Below, in pieces: positions 22,641 through 34,941 of a DNA stretch of 64,000 bases; position 1 is the stretch's first letter, and every line of letters starts with the position of its first letter. Source of the DNA: Agriotes lineatus (taxonomy: Eukaryota > Arthropoda > Insecta > Coleoptera > Elateridae); contig CALNHX010002283.1 of the NCBI GenBank assembly GCA_940337035.1, forward strand, positions 1 to 64,000. The letters run 5' to 3'. The translations under genes were made by a program, and so were the position numbers. A model generated the notes under the pieces. The model was not told where the DNA came from and did no database searches. It saw only the letters and a list, made by a program, of their open reading frames with translations.

Positions 22641-23141
22641 GACAGTGCCGAAATAAGTGTGCAATTGATAAAAGAGGACAGGAGGACGGTATCGTTTGTG
22701 TAATTATATAAATCGGGCGGGTCAAGTTAAGAATATAGAGAACTGTTATCCGGCCAGTGGTGACATATGCGTGTGAACTGAGGCTATTAAACAAGTGCGG
22801 CCAAAATAGACTTGATATCTGGGAAAGGAACATTTTAAGAAGAGTTTTTAGGGGTAGGATGTGGGGGAGACGCAATGGCAGTAGAGATCAAATACAGAAA
22901 CAATACAACTACACCTATATCCGAGTATTACCTAACTAGCAAAATTTCACAGAATACGGTGGCTATGACATGTGGAAAGGATGGGTGATGATAGAGACAC
23001 GAAGATCCTGTTGAAGAGGGGCACGGGAGAAAAAAAAGAGGGGAAAGCCCAAGAGCAGATGGCTGGATGCGGTGAAGACGTAAAAGAATTAAACATCAGG
23101 AAGTGGGAGATAGCAGCTAGAAGTAAGGGGCAATGGAAATA
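22640..23141 (+). pseudogene. LINE ORF2 C-terminal fragment
   Basis: Reads TVIRPVVTYACELRLLNK, WERNILRRVFRG and, after a frame change, KSRWLDAV then KELNIRKWEIAARSKGQWK. This is the zinc-poor C-terminal tail of RTE-like or related LINEs. The inverted-repeat element at 23144 cuts it just after GQWK, and short plausible continuation sequence lies at 26290-26335. Confidence 0.78.
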
Positions 23142-24984
23142 TACAGTGTGTCCCAGATCGAGTGGGATTGCATGGGTAACTTTCTTATTATTGAAGATGG
23201 AGATTTGGTTAAATGGGCAATGTTTTGCAGTCTCATATGCCGATTTAAAATCTGTTTGAAAAAGTTCAAAATGTTGAATCAGTCAGAAGTTATTAAAAAA
23301 AACTAAAAACTGTAATTTTCTTGTATGTCAAATATCTTCGTAAGTATAAGAGATACGAAAAAAAGTTTTCTATGAAAGTCACTGTTTTCGATGAGACCAA
23401 TTTAGAATTGGTGCCGAACATAAATTCAAGATGGCTATTTTTGTAGTACTCGTATGAACTTAAATGGGTGCCATATTGGATTTTTAGGTTACTGAATAGA
23501 TTTTTTATTCTCTTTTCAACGATGTAAGATAACGTATGATCGAATGAAAAATTCCAGTAAAATTAATTGTTTTTCATTTTAATCGACTAGGCTTACATGG
23601 ATCTAAACAGAAACAAACAAACAAAATATTTAAAAAACAAAACGTAATCCTGATAATCACATGAAATAATCAAAATCCTGGCTATTGTTACCTAAACATA
23701 GTTGACGCCATTTGACGACAATGCGGGTTACTTTAAGCAAACTTTCTTATTGTTTTTCATCATAGCTACTTACCTGCTTGATTATACATTTAAAAATCTG
23801 GTGTGATACATGCACACAACTTCCTTTTACAGTGATCTTATAATTAGCCAAAAATATTATTTTAAATTTTTAAGCATTTGTCAAAAATTTTCAAAAATTA
23901 CAAATCCTGCAAAAAACGGTACAAAATAGAGCGTTAGGTTAAGAGATAAATTTTCTCTAGAATTGTAAGCTAAATTTAAAACTGTAATAATATACCGGGT
24001 GTTTTTTTAAAATAGGAGTTAATAAGAAAAATAGAAAAGAAAACAAAAGAAACCCATTTTAGAAGTATTCAACTGGAAAATCACCTATTTCACATCAATA
24101 CACAATCAAAACGTAATAAAAATGTGAAGTTTGAAATAAATCGTTAGAGCTGTTTTTGAAAAATTCGAAAAAACAACTGAAAAATCACAAGGGTAAACAC
24201 CTACTTCCGGTTATGCGATTTTTTCAAAAGCTTGCTGTCGCATCTGCATAGTACACAAAACTTATATATGAAGTTTGACGCCATACCTCTTTTCGTTTTT
24301 GAAGTATTCTGTTTACAGACACACAGACACATAGACACACACACAGACAGACCAATGAAAAAAAATATGTTTTTTGGGTTCAGGAGACTCTAAAACGTGA
24401 AGATTGTTGAAAACTCAATTTCGAATTTTTGGGGTGAATCCAATACTTCCTTTATTGTAAAAGGAAGTAAAAAGTAATATCACGATGGTTTTTGTGGTTC
24501 AAGTACTTAGTCCTGAATTAACATGTTACTAAGTATTATAGGAATTATATGCAAAGGTTTTCTAAAATAAATTTCACCTAATTTTGTTTGGATCCATGCA
24601 CACCTACTTGATTAAAATGTAAAAACAATTAATTTTATTGGTATTTTTTATTTAATCATACGTTATCTTAAATCGTTGAAACAAGAATAAAAATTTCTAT
24701 TCAGTAACCTAAAAATCAAATATGGCGGCCATTTAACTTAAGAAAGTTGATAAGAGTACCTCAAAAGCAGCCTTATTGAATTTTTGTTCGACAGCAGTTT
24801 TAAATTGATCTCATCGAAAACAGTGACTTTCATATGAAACTTTTTTTCGTATCTCTTATACTTACCATGATATTTGACATACAAGAAAATGACAGTTTTT
24901 AGTTTTTGTTATTAACTTCTGACTGGTTCAACATTTTGAACTTTTCCAAACAGATTTGAAATCAGCATATGAAACTATAAAACA

Positions 24985-26212
24985 CTAGCTGGCCCGGCAA
25001 ACGTTGTTCTGCCCAAAAATAATTTGTCTCTGAAACCCCGTTTAACCACTATAGAGTTTTAATTTTATATCATGTCCATCCTCTTGGACTTAAAAATGTA
25101 TGCCATTTTCTAGCTGTAACCCGCGACTTCGTACGCGAGAGGTTCGTTATTTGTGTATTAAATGATGACTAATTATTTTCTGTCCTCCCTACCCATCTTA
25201 TCCCATCCCATCCCCGTCCCCGTCCCCGTCTCGTCCCGTACCGTCCCTTCTCATCTCCTCCCCTACCATCCCATCCCATCCCTTTCCATTCCGTCCCGTC
25301 CCATCTCTTCCCGTCCCGTCCCGTTAAATTCAGTCCCGTCCCGTCCCTTTCCGTCTCGTCCCGTCCCTTCCAGGCAAACGTTGTTCTGTCCAAAAATAAT
25401 TTGTCTCTGAAACCCCGTTTAACCACTATAAAGTTTAATGTTTATGTCATCTCCATCGTCTTGGACTTAAAAAATAAATGCCGTTTTCTCAATCAACGTC
25501 CCAAAAAACCTCAATAACGACACCCATATCGATTTTTAGGCTTATTTATCCCATTTCACCCTCTAAGGGGTAGCGAACCCGACAGACGTTGTCCTGTCCG
25601 AACTTTGATTTGCCTGCTATTAGCGGTTCAGCACACGTTTTTCCGATATTCGAATTTTCGATTTCTTTCATTTTAAAAACATGCTAATAGCTACAACTAT
25701 TTTCATTATCCGTAGCGCGCTGGTCATCATGGCGGTTCGTCCGTAAAGTAGATACCCGCGCAGCTGACTGTCTTCGACGACCTATGTTAACTCGTCGTGC
25801 TTTTGGTATTGTAACGGACACTAAAACGACACGGAATTGTTTTCACAATCACTTGTGCACAAACCAAATTTGAATGTCTGACTGACTGCGATGACTTATG
25901 TAAAGCATTTGGAATTACATAAATTGCTATTAGTGTCTTATCTCTTCCGCCTTCGGTTACCTGATGCGGATTATGACATTATGGGGAAACTCTTCAAACC
26001 ATTAGGCACAGGTGTGACTGCAAATAGAAACAACACACATTCGATATTTTCCAATTTTCCGGCTTTCCCTTTGAATTTTCTTAATTTTTCTTTCCATAAG
26101 AACTTTCTACACAGTATTAGAAAACTTAAAAAAAGATGAATAAAATCGGTAAAGTAGTTCTCAAGTTATGGCGTGACCAAGAGAAATAGGGATTCATTTT
26201 TATATATATAGA
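24985..26212 (-). mobile_element. nonautonomous Helitron, copy 1
   Basis: On the minus strand it begins TCTATATATATA (26212 downwards), ends CCAGCTAG at 24985, and lies between host A and T with no target duplication, as Helitrons do. Comparison with the intact left arm of the surrounding element confirms the empty site (GGGCAA then TGTTTT). There is no Rep/helicase ORF. It contains a C-rich minisatellite and two 3' ends in tandem: a second CTAG at 25110-25113 preceded by a GC-rich ACGAAGTCGCGGG segment. Confidence 0.86.
25185..25371. repeat. pentanucleotide minisatellite (CCCGT/CCCAT type) inside Helitron copy 1
   Basis: About 185 bp of interspersed CCCGT and CCCAT units on the plus strand (GGGAC/GGGAT on the element strand). 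The two open frames through it are artefacts of the repeat. Confidence 0.9.
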
Positions 26213-26406
26213 TTGCCCCTTTAACCAAATCTCCAACTTCAATGATAAGAAAGTTACCCATGCAATCCCACTCGATCTGGGACACACTGTATACCCAAAG
26301 AAGCATTGGGCCCCTCCGCACCACTATCATTTGAATTTCTAATTGAAGCAACCTCGTTTTTTAAATTTAATATTTCTAGTAACATTGTGATATATCATTC
26401 TTTTGC

Positions 26407-26432
26407 TATTATTATTATTATTATTATTATTA
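26407..26432. repeat. (ATT)n microsatellite at a LINE 3' end
   Basis: About eight ATT units. On the minus strand this is an (AAT)n tail, consistent with the 3' end of the CR1-like LINE fragment that follows. Confidence 0.85.
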
Positions 26433-26910
26433 AACAAAATACAGGGGGGAGGACTAAGTCCTATATAACCCCACAAATACAAAATATACAGGTTAAACTA
26501 GTATAACGGTAACAAGTAAGATGTACAAATAACAAGAAAATTATACATTAGAAAAAAAAATATAATTATGAAAGTATCAATGAAAGTATCAAAGCCGAGA
26601 AAACAAAAGAAAAAAAAATTACAAACTATGCATTGTCCAGTCTATTTTTAAACGTGTTCACATTGTCGGAGCTTACCACTTCCTCAGGTAAATTGTTCCA
26701 AGTTAAGAAAACTCTGTTTGATAGAAAGAACTGTCGTGCTCTTGATTTAAAGTTTTCTCTTTTAAGTTTAAATCTATGCCCGCGTAAACGGTTATCGTTA
26801 TTAATATTGAATATTTCACGTAAAGCTCCAAAATCAAAATGTAATATTCTAAAAGTTACAATAAGGTCTCCACGAATACGGCGTTCAAGAAAATGCTATG
26901 TTCGGTATTG
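26433..26910 (-). pseudogene. CR1-like LINE C-terminal fragment
   Basis: Minus-strand reading gives LRGHRFKLKREKTLNQEHDS, FYQTEFS and then RLKIDWTMH with three stops or shifts between. This matches the conserved C-terminal pattern RGHxxKL ... NRVxxxWNxLP ... SFKxxLDxxW of CR1-type RT proteins. About 200 nt of 3' UTR and the (AAT)n tail follow on the same strand. Confidence 0.72.
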
Positions 26911-29189
26911 AAACCAATCGTCTAATTCCAGCTAAATTGGACAAATATAACATCACTTTTCAGTAAAAAGTGACCTTTACAATACATAAGTGCTGTGTTC
27001 GCAGCTAAAATTGGTTGCCATTTTGGATTATCTTCACTAAAATAGATATTGTGATCAAAGCACTGCCTTGTAGTGTTTATTTTATCATATGTGATAGTGG
27101 TATTAAGGCTTTACAGTGCTTGCAAGATTACCGTTAGTGCCTGTAATGCTTATTGGCTAATAAATATATTATTGTTTCACCGATGTTGTAATGCAGTTTC
27201 TCATTTGAAAGCCTATATAATAGCAATATATTGAGATGTTATTAAGCCCACAACTTGGCTCTGTTCGCAGTGTAAAATAATTAACCGATTCAATGTGTGA
27301 TAGCTTATTTTTAATTACTCAACTTATATACAGAATTTGAGATAACATTTTTATTTCTACATTTTGTACTTAGGCATATAAGAAAACTATCATTGTTTGT
27401 ATTATATCAATTCAATTAATTAACCATTTATGTTATAAACACTTTTTTGTTTATATTTTAATTCAGCAAATTAAGAAAAATTAAGTTGTTCCTAGAAAGA
27501 ATATTTTTGTTTCTGTGTTAACAATAATTTGCTCAATTTAACTAACTTAGTTTCCTAAATGTTCTGAATTGTGTTCTGTACTGTACTCAAAATTATATAC
27601 TTATAGCATTGTGAGCAATATAGGCTTAGCCTCTGCTCTTTACACCTTTCTAAATAAATAAATAAATAAAGCACAGAGTTGGGATATTTTGTATAATTGC
27701 AATTTTAAACAAAAATAAAATATTAAATGCATTGATAATGAGATGCGAGAAACAGTAATTAGGCCGAAAAAAGCACGCAAAGGCAAAGCATATTTCAAAG
27801 GGTTTGAATTGGCTTGGAAATAAATTAATACAATTTAAAAGGAAAGGTTTGTGCACATGTAAAGCCAGACCACATAAAAATTTATTTGACACAAAAGGTT
27901 TGTTAGCTGCATTTTAAAAGCAGCGTAGTTGTTAAGTAAAAGCAAAGGATTGTGAAAATAGTGAGCAAAGCAGCAAGGTAAAGCAAGATGAAGCACAATG
28001 TAATATAGAAAATTGCGAAGTGCAATTTAGAAGAAGGCAACTGAAAAGAAAAACGAGTGACGTGAAAATGATGAACTCAAAAATACCAGTGTATTTAAAA
28101 ACAAAGTGCAGAGCAGAGCAGTGACAATAATAAATAAATAACGTTTGTGTGTGCAACGCTATCGAACAATTGTAGTTATAAGGTTAAGGACAATAATTTA
28201 GATTTAAGAAAAGTGTAAATACTTTTATTTTAATTTTTATATTAATAAACGAGCATATTACCGTCTAAAAAGTATTTCCTTTTATTGTACCCATTTCCGT
28301 GTAAATGTGACATTGTTTGTGAAAGTTTCCGCCACGAAACATTATACAAATTCTCCAATCGCATCTCCGAAGATATCCGCAGCCGTTCAGCTGGGTTTTC
28401 CGAACATCGTCTCCAGCAAAAGTAAGCATCCATAGCCAGAGACCTGTACTGCAATAGATTGGCGAGGGCTGCAAGAACGTCCCGTACAACATCTGCAGTG
28501 AGGAGAGCGTCTCCAGCCGAGCGTCACCACGAGCCTGCATAACGAGGTAGGATTAATCCTGCAATTTAAGGGTTAGGTTCGGGGTAACGATGTGTTTTTA
28601 TTAGTTGCCAAGCGGGAAAATTCAAATAACTTACCTGACGCGTTTGTCACTGTATTTTCACGAGTTTAAACGTTCAGATACGCTGTTAACACTGGCGACA
28701 TTTTGTGTTATCTGTCAATGTACTAAATTGTGAATTAAATAAGCTACCCCAAGGCAAATAATCTAAAATTTATGGCGATAGTTAAATTCTGATCCCACCC
28801 TGAGAATGGAGCTTGTGTTTTGCCGAGCGCTAGCGTAAATAAATATTGCAATTAAATAAAATAGAAAGAAGAGCATTCAACCATTTTTACTTGTGCATTA
28901 AATATTACAGCCGTAATTGATTGACAGGCAAAGTAAAACCACAGTACAAAAGTATTAAATCTGAGAATTGTGTGTGATACAAATTTTCCCTAATTTGACT
29001 TACTAGATATCATTCAAAATAACAATCCAGGTAGGGACTTTCATCGAAATATACGGTGGGTATGCAATAAGCTAAACAAATAATAAATTTGCGGAAAAAC
29101 CATGAAAAAGAATAAGTTTACTTATAAATGAAGCCTCAATTTTAACATTTACATATAAACATAGGTGCCATAATCAGTTACGAACTAAT
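26911..29189. other. no gene recognised
   Basis: AT-rich with an (AAAT)n tract at 27652-27668. The block 28250-28560 is richer in GC and open on the minus strand for 70-90 codons, but I recognise no family. Confidence 0.4.
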
Positions 29190-29650
29190 TTCAGTGACTA
29201 CACCATAACAAAAACTTTAGGACACAAGTCATTATTAGCATTTTTGGCTTCGTGTTTCCATACCATACAGCATAAGTTATTGCAGATATACCTTTATATA
29301 GAGCCAGTGTGCTATTTAAGATATCCTCCCGCATGTTTTTCCAAACATCTTTCTACATGACCAAAAGGCTTTCCTTGCTATATTTTCAGGTAATCCCGAT
29401 GGTGTTCAAAAATCAGCTTGGTGTCGAGTATGACGTCCGAATATTTGACTTACCGATCTGTGATTTACCTTCCTTTTTCTCGTTATTGCGGATGAACCGG
29501 TAATGTGTATGAGGTTATATCATCTGTATATCCTTGAGTATATACTATCTTCTCGTCCAATTTCTTGAAGAGGACATCAACCACCAGGTACCATAGTAGA
29601 GGAGACAACACACATTTCTACTAGCAGCACCTGGTCACCGACGCAATGGT
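29190..29650 (-). pseudogene. LINE reverse-transcriptase fragment (jockey/R1-like)
   Basis: Minus strand, from about 29620: VLSPLLWYLVVDVLFKKLDE followed by GYTDDITSY, i.e. RT motif B and the YxDD box. The part to about 29190 keeps only scattered similarity (ALYKGISAITYAVWYG-like) with many stops. Confidence 0.7.
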
Positions 29651-30775
29651 GATAATATCATTGAGAGAGGTGGTTACGACTGTTTATTATCTAGTTATTG
29701 AGCGCTGCTTGAATTAGTGAGTCAAACGTGTTTTCAAGTGCCCCTTAGATAAAGACCGCTAACTTCAAATATTTTGATTCAAAAGTATTTCCCCCAGCAT
29801 GTAAGTTTATGAATAGCCATCTCACTGAATTTAACTGACTGATACGCATATTGGTAGATGCTGTTACAATATGACTTTTTCCAGCATGGTGTCTGTTGTA
29901 AATGCATCAATTAATTTTTTTGGCGCCTTTAAAATAAAATATGCCAGACTTATATGTCGGTGAGATTTGTGTATGGGATAGGTTCTTCACCGTTTGTTTA
30001 TTGGCTCCCATTGGATAATACATACTCAGGCCGTACTTTATCGGGCAATGCATTTAAGTATTCTCTGTTGTTTAAACAGAAGTTAGTTTTTATATGTATA
30101 TAAGAAAAAATGGTGTCACAGCAAAGGGCACTTTCATCTCCAAAATAATAAAACCCTTGAAAAACCATCGACGTTTCCATTTGTTTACCTGTACGACAGC
30201 TCCGATTATAAAACTAGTATCGGTGAGTATTATTAGTTCGACAACTACCCAGTTTTGAGTAACTGCAATAATTTTACTAAGTAAGCAAGCGTATACCTAA
30301 ATAAATCTTTGCGCACATACAAAGAGAAGGTAAGGTTAACGATTGAAGTACAGGTACAGCTGCAGTAGACCATTTTTTTTCTGATTTGAATCCAGAAGTT
30401 AACGGACCCGAAACATCATACCCCGGACATCTGAACTACGGGAGCGTTGGTTCTGAAGTAAGTACGAGGGTGAATAAAAGTGCTCACCGACAAGTGATAA
30501 AAGGTAGGAATTTTTATTGTCTAAATAATTTTAATATCCAAGTTGATAAGAAGTAAATTCTCTGACACCAAATTGGCAAAAACTCAATCTAAATATTTGG
30601 TTTTAAGAGCTGGTCGAATAAAAAGAGGAGGCGAGCGCTATTTGGTTTGTGCTTCTAATAGTCATTGATGACAAATGTGCTTTGCTTAGCTCAGTTATAG
30701 CATACGGCTGAATTTTTTCTTGACATCTTAAGGCTGTAAATTATTATATTTATAGCCGCTATCATAGCAATAATA
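29651..30775. other. no gene recognised
   Basis: No coding or repeat structure seen apart from short ORFs on both strands. Confidence 0.45.
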
Positions 30776-30852
30776 TAATAATGGCGAGGCACTAACACCT
30801 CATGAAGGAGCTTGGCCTCAAGGCGGAAGGTCAGTTTTCGTATCCTCGCTAT
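30776..30852. repeat. ~78-bp dispersed repeat, copy 1
   Basis: ATGGCGAGGCACTAAC ... GGAGCTTGGCCTCAAGGCGG ... TTTTCGTATCCTCGCTAT. A close copy lies at 46885-46962 in the same orientation. The ends are weakly inverted (GGCGAGG / CCTCGCT), so it may be a small MITE. Confidence 0.6.
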
Positions 30853-31115
30853 CACACCCGGCTGTCGCGTGTCAAATTCATAACACGTGTTCAACATCAC
30901 GCATTTGACAACCATAGCAATATATTATTAAATTTAAGAAACTGTAAGGTTTTAATTTAGGATTTTTCTTTATGGGATTTTCTGTATTTATTTTATTATT
31001 TCAATTATCATTATTATATAAGTATAATATACTTGTACTTATCTTGTTGTTTTTAGTTTACAATGAAAACGATCGAAAGTAAGTTATTTGATTAATTTAT
31101 TATAAAGAACTATGT

Positions 31116-31346
31116 ACAGTCGTGTTCAAATAAATCTGGGACAATGTTTTTTTCATATGTAGGTTCAGTTAGGAATTGAAGAATATCCCCATGCATTTCC
31201 TGTTAGAAAGAGCTACATTAAACTTTAACAGATAATGAAATCGATAACTCTTTCTGATAAGAGGATATCCATGAAGATATTCTTCAATCCTTTATTCAAC
31301 CTGCATGTGGAAAAAACACTGTCCCAGATTTATTTGCACACGACTG
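31116..31346. mobile_element. 231-bp palindromic MITE
   Basis: Arms of about 75 bp starting CAGTCGTG on both strands and sharing CAAATAAATCTGGGACA. The left flank is TA and the right flank CA, probably a mutated TA duplication of a Tc1/mariner-type element. Confidence 0.75.
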
Positions 31347-33562
31347 CACATTTACCTTGTGGTGTAAAGGCTGGTGCTTTATGCGCTGGCATCTGGCGGT
31401 ACAATGCTCAACTTGCCCCGGATATTTTAGTGAACATATGCACTATTTTTTAAAGAGTATTTGCGCAATTTTGTTACCATTTTTTATTTTATTTTCTATA
31501 TTCTTAATACTATTTAGTATAAATAACGATAGTATATGAGCATTGTAATCAGAGCTCATAGTAAATACTAATTAAACGCTCCTTTAGTATATTTAGAGTA
31601 TTTTGATACATATACCATATACTTTCTATGTAAATCATTAGTAGTACAATAAGAAGAAACAGGATTAATGTAATAATGAGAAAGCCTGTTATATAAAAAA
31701 AATCATTAAATGTACCACTAAATACATAATCTGTTATAACTTGGTTGAGGTATATGACACATTTACATTTTGAAATTAATTAGTCTAGCTTTGAGGCATC
31801 GTGGCACTGTCCCGTTGAAAGCAGGGATTATGTTCTCCATGGCAGCCTAATTTTACAAAATTTTACATTAGTACGATATGATAATATTTTCAAAACGGAA
31901 TGGTTGATTTGTTTCGTACACAAATATGGCATCAATGCCTAACAATAAAGTGAGACTTAAGCACAGGCCTATTGTAAATGTTATGAAATATCATTAACAT
32001 GAGATAAGTCATAGTACCCCAATTTTTAAAGTTAGTTTCCAAAATTACAAATCCTTTTTTATAGAGAAAAAAAAGTTCACGATACACACAACTGTCTGTT
32101 ATTTAAAAAATCTTCCAGTATCCGAAATGTGCTAAGGTTGACATCGGTGGATTGGAAGTATGTCTCTAAAATAAATAGAACAAAATGCCGATATCCTGGC
32201 TATTTCTGTTATGCTCTAAAGGTGAAGCTTTTAGAATTGGTTCAGATTTCGATTATTTTTGCAACTGTTCTAAAAAACTAAGCTATTTGGTAAAAGAAAC
32301 AGTAAAAGCTCTTCAGACCCGACGACTCGATACAGCTTCTATTTCTTACTTGGAATGTTATAAGCATCATGAAAACCGCAAAGTGCTGGCTACATTTGCG
32401 CGAAATTTTTCCTGATAATGTTATTTGAAGCAGCAGCGACAATATCAACCACTCGCAGTCACAGCAACTCAGATAATCGACTAGATGGCAAAGCTTCCGG
32501 TAACCCGCCGACACCTTCCGCTATCGGTGATTCCGTCTACCTACCTCGAGAATTTCGGCTGTCAGCGCCATCGAGTGAATGTCTAGCAGCATTATCACAC
32601 TTTACTCTGATTGCTTGTCTTGTTGTGACTTTACCTTACGAGAATTTGATTAACTTTAAATTGTTTTCTTAGCTCTTGCGTCCGTCGAGGCTCTTTGATG
32701 TTGTTTAATGATTTTTCAACATAAAAGCGGCCTGTTACATGTTTTAAAAGCCCCGCGAGATATTCTTTAATATTTTTAAATGGAAATTTAAATACAATAT
32801 GAGTTTCAATGAGGATATACAAGCAAGTGCAAAGCCCTGATTTCCTTTGAAACCGGAGGGATAATGCTCGTGGTAAATTTAATAACTGGAAAGCTATTTT
32901 AACATCTTGCGTGGTTTAATTTGCAGGTTTACGAGCCTTAACTGTGTCATTCACCCCGGGTTAAATACCGATAATTATACATAAATGTTGCGGCTGTCTG
33001 CACATTTACGAAATTAAACAGGATGGTAGGTATCCACCTTGCAATTTGCCATTATCTCTAACGCAAACATACAACACAATTTATAAGACAGCTGGGTTTT
33101 GCAGCAGGAAGCGTTTAGTTAATTACACCTTCGGTTTGCAAATCCAGGAATGGTATAGGTGTGCCTACTAATTTAGTTCAAATGTTCGTTATACTTTGAA
33201 AGATTTTGTTGAAGAGTTACTGAGACTAACAATTTTAATTTCAATTAAAAACTTAACGAATATGATCGTCTCTGAAACCTAATTTTTTGCGTTGTATTAT
33301 TTATGCTGTTTTATCTGCAAATGAGGAACACAGGTTTCATAAAAATAAATCGTTTATTTTAACTATCAATTTTATATTTGATATAATAACACACTAAATT
33401 AGTTAACCTTTGCATTAGGTAAATGTGTTACTGTTACTGTTACAGATGATTTGAATACAGGATTCCAAAATGTATGCAAATCCATTTATTTATTTCAAGT
33501 CATTTATATAGGGAGATCACCCCCCCCCCCCTCCCTCAGTTTAACATTTCTTTATATTTTAG
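31347..33562. other. no gene recognised
   Basis: AT-rich, with a C12 run at 33520-33531. Short ORFs near 32185-32670 match nothing I know. Confidence 0.45.
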
Positions 33563-33736
33563 CAATCATTCAGTGAAAATAGACAACAGTTTCTCCAATC
33601 TGATCAGTCTACAAATGATTTAAACGGGAATCAGAAACATGAAGAACAGCTAATTATTAATAAAGAATACGACGCAGTCTATATCAAATGTAAAATGGAA
33701 GATCACCTAGCTCAGGAAACATTCCAGTACCATTAA
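33563..33736 (+). CDS. possible terminal coding exon, unidentified protein
   Basis: TTTATATTTTAG at 33551-33562 is a good splice acceptor. It is followed by 57 codons open in one frame and a TAA at 33734-33736. The peptide is polar and rich in Q, N, D and E (QSFSENRQQFLQSDQS near the start, MEDHLAQETFQYH at the end). No ATG or upstream exon was found, so it could be a host-gene 3' exon or a chance open frame. No domain is recognised. Confidence 0.3.
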   Translation, partial: QSFSENRQQFLQSDQSTNDLNGNQKHEEQLIINKEYDAVYIKCKMEDHLAQETFQYH

Positions 33737-34033
33737 CTAAATGTGGAGGACCTGAGTTGATTACAAGAATTGCAGAGCTGATGCTGTAAATTAGTTAAAT
33801 CTTCTATTATTTAATTTAGACTTGGAAGTGAAATTACGAAATTAGAAAAGACACTGCGAAGGAATGGGCATCCCTAAACGAAAAACTTCTTTTTATTCTT
33901 AATTTTTTAGATGACCAGGTACTCTTATCGCAAGACGCTTGTAACTTACAGTTTATGATCACAAGATTATACACCGAATATGAAAAATAGGGTCTCCATG
34001 TCAGTATTCAAAATGTGGTTGTAAATCTATATA

Positions 34034-34941
34034 CAGTGTGGTCCATTAAGTGTGCAACAAATGGGAAATTTTTTTATTAGTTGTACAATCGAAATTTAAA
34101 TATTGCCAAAAGTTAGTGCATGTTTGATAACCATATCATATGCCCTTAGAATGGCTTCAAGTCAAACAATATACAGGGCAGGACAAAAAATATGAAATTC
34201 TTTCAAGAACAAAGTTACCTTATTTCAAAAAATATAGCAAAATTTTATTGAGAAAAGTTGTTTAGAATTAAAAGTTATGCTCAAATACAAAGTCACGGCC
34301 TCCTATTCGAATTTTTATTCTTTTTTGGAAAATTTTGTATTACCCCCGTATGATACATATTTTTATTATTTTGACATTATATGTATTTAAAGTGCTACAA
34401 CCACATCCCTTTTAAATAACTTTTAGCAACTTGAAGCGTATTTATAAAATTTACTTGGATTTATATTTTTTTAGGTAAGCGTCCACTTCATGATTGTTGC
34501 AACGATATTTAACAGAACTTTAGAATTTCGCAAATATTCTTTTTAACAAGTCAAATGCTGTACTAATAATAATTTACATATGAAAAACTCTTAATGAAAT
34601 CAGAATAATCAAAATATGTATCATACGGAGATAATACAAAATTTTACAAAAAAAGAATCAAAATTCGAATAGGAGGCCGTGACTTTGTATTTGAGCATAA
34701 CTTTTGATTCTAAACAACTTTTCTCAATAAAATTTTGCTATATTTTTTGAAATAAGGTAACTTTATTCTTCAACGAATTGCATATTTTTTGTCCTGCCCT
34801 GTATATTGTTTGACTTGAAGCCATTCTAAGGGCATCTGATATGGTTATAGAACATGCACTAACTTTTGGCGGTATTTAAATTTCGGTTTTACAACTAATA
34901 AAAAAATGTCCCATTTGTTGCACACTTAATGGACCACACTG
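34034..34941. mobile_element. outer TA-flanked foldback element
   Basis: Starts CAGTGTGGTCCATTAAGTG and ends with its inverse; TA at 34032-34033 and 34942-34943. Excluding the nested element, the two arms are 138 bp each and meet as a perfect palindrome (CAAACAATATATTGTTTG at the join), so the original element was a simple ~278-bp hairpin. Confidence 0.85.
34174..34801. mobile_element. inner TA-flanked foldback element at the palindrome centre
   Basis: Starts CAGGGCAGGACAAAAAATATG-like and ends with the inverse, TA at 34172-34173 and 34802-34803. Arms of roughly 210 bp share ATAGCAAAATTTTATTGAGA; the unique centre (about 34386-34590) has no ORF. It is inserted at the dyad of the outer palindrome. 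Confidence 0.83.

Larger units (their letters stand above)
23144..26289. mobile_element. TA-flanked long-armed inverted-repeat transposon
   Basis: Ends begin CAGTGTGTCCCAGATCGAGT on both strands, with TA at 23142-23143 and 26290-26291. The arms are about 470 bp and highly alike; the right arm is interrupted by a Helitron. The left arm continues through TCAAATATCTTCGTAAGTAT, and its counterpart lies between 24590 and 24984. The centre (about 23620-24590) is unique and holds no transposase ORF. Without the Helitron the element is about 1.9 kb. The TA duplication and CAGT start suggest mobilisation by a Tc1/mariner-type transposase. Confidence 0.87.

Noticed and set aside
25162..25426. ORFs on both strands over the C-rich tract
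   Set aside because: Same minisatellite artefact in the first Helitron copy.
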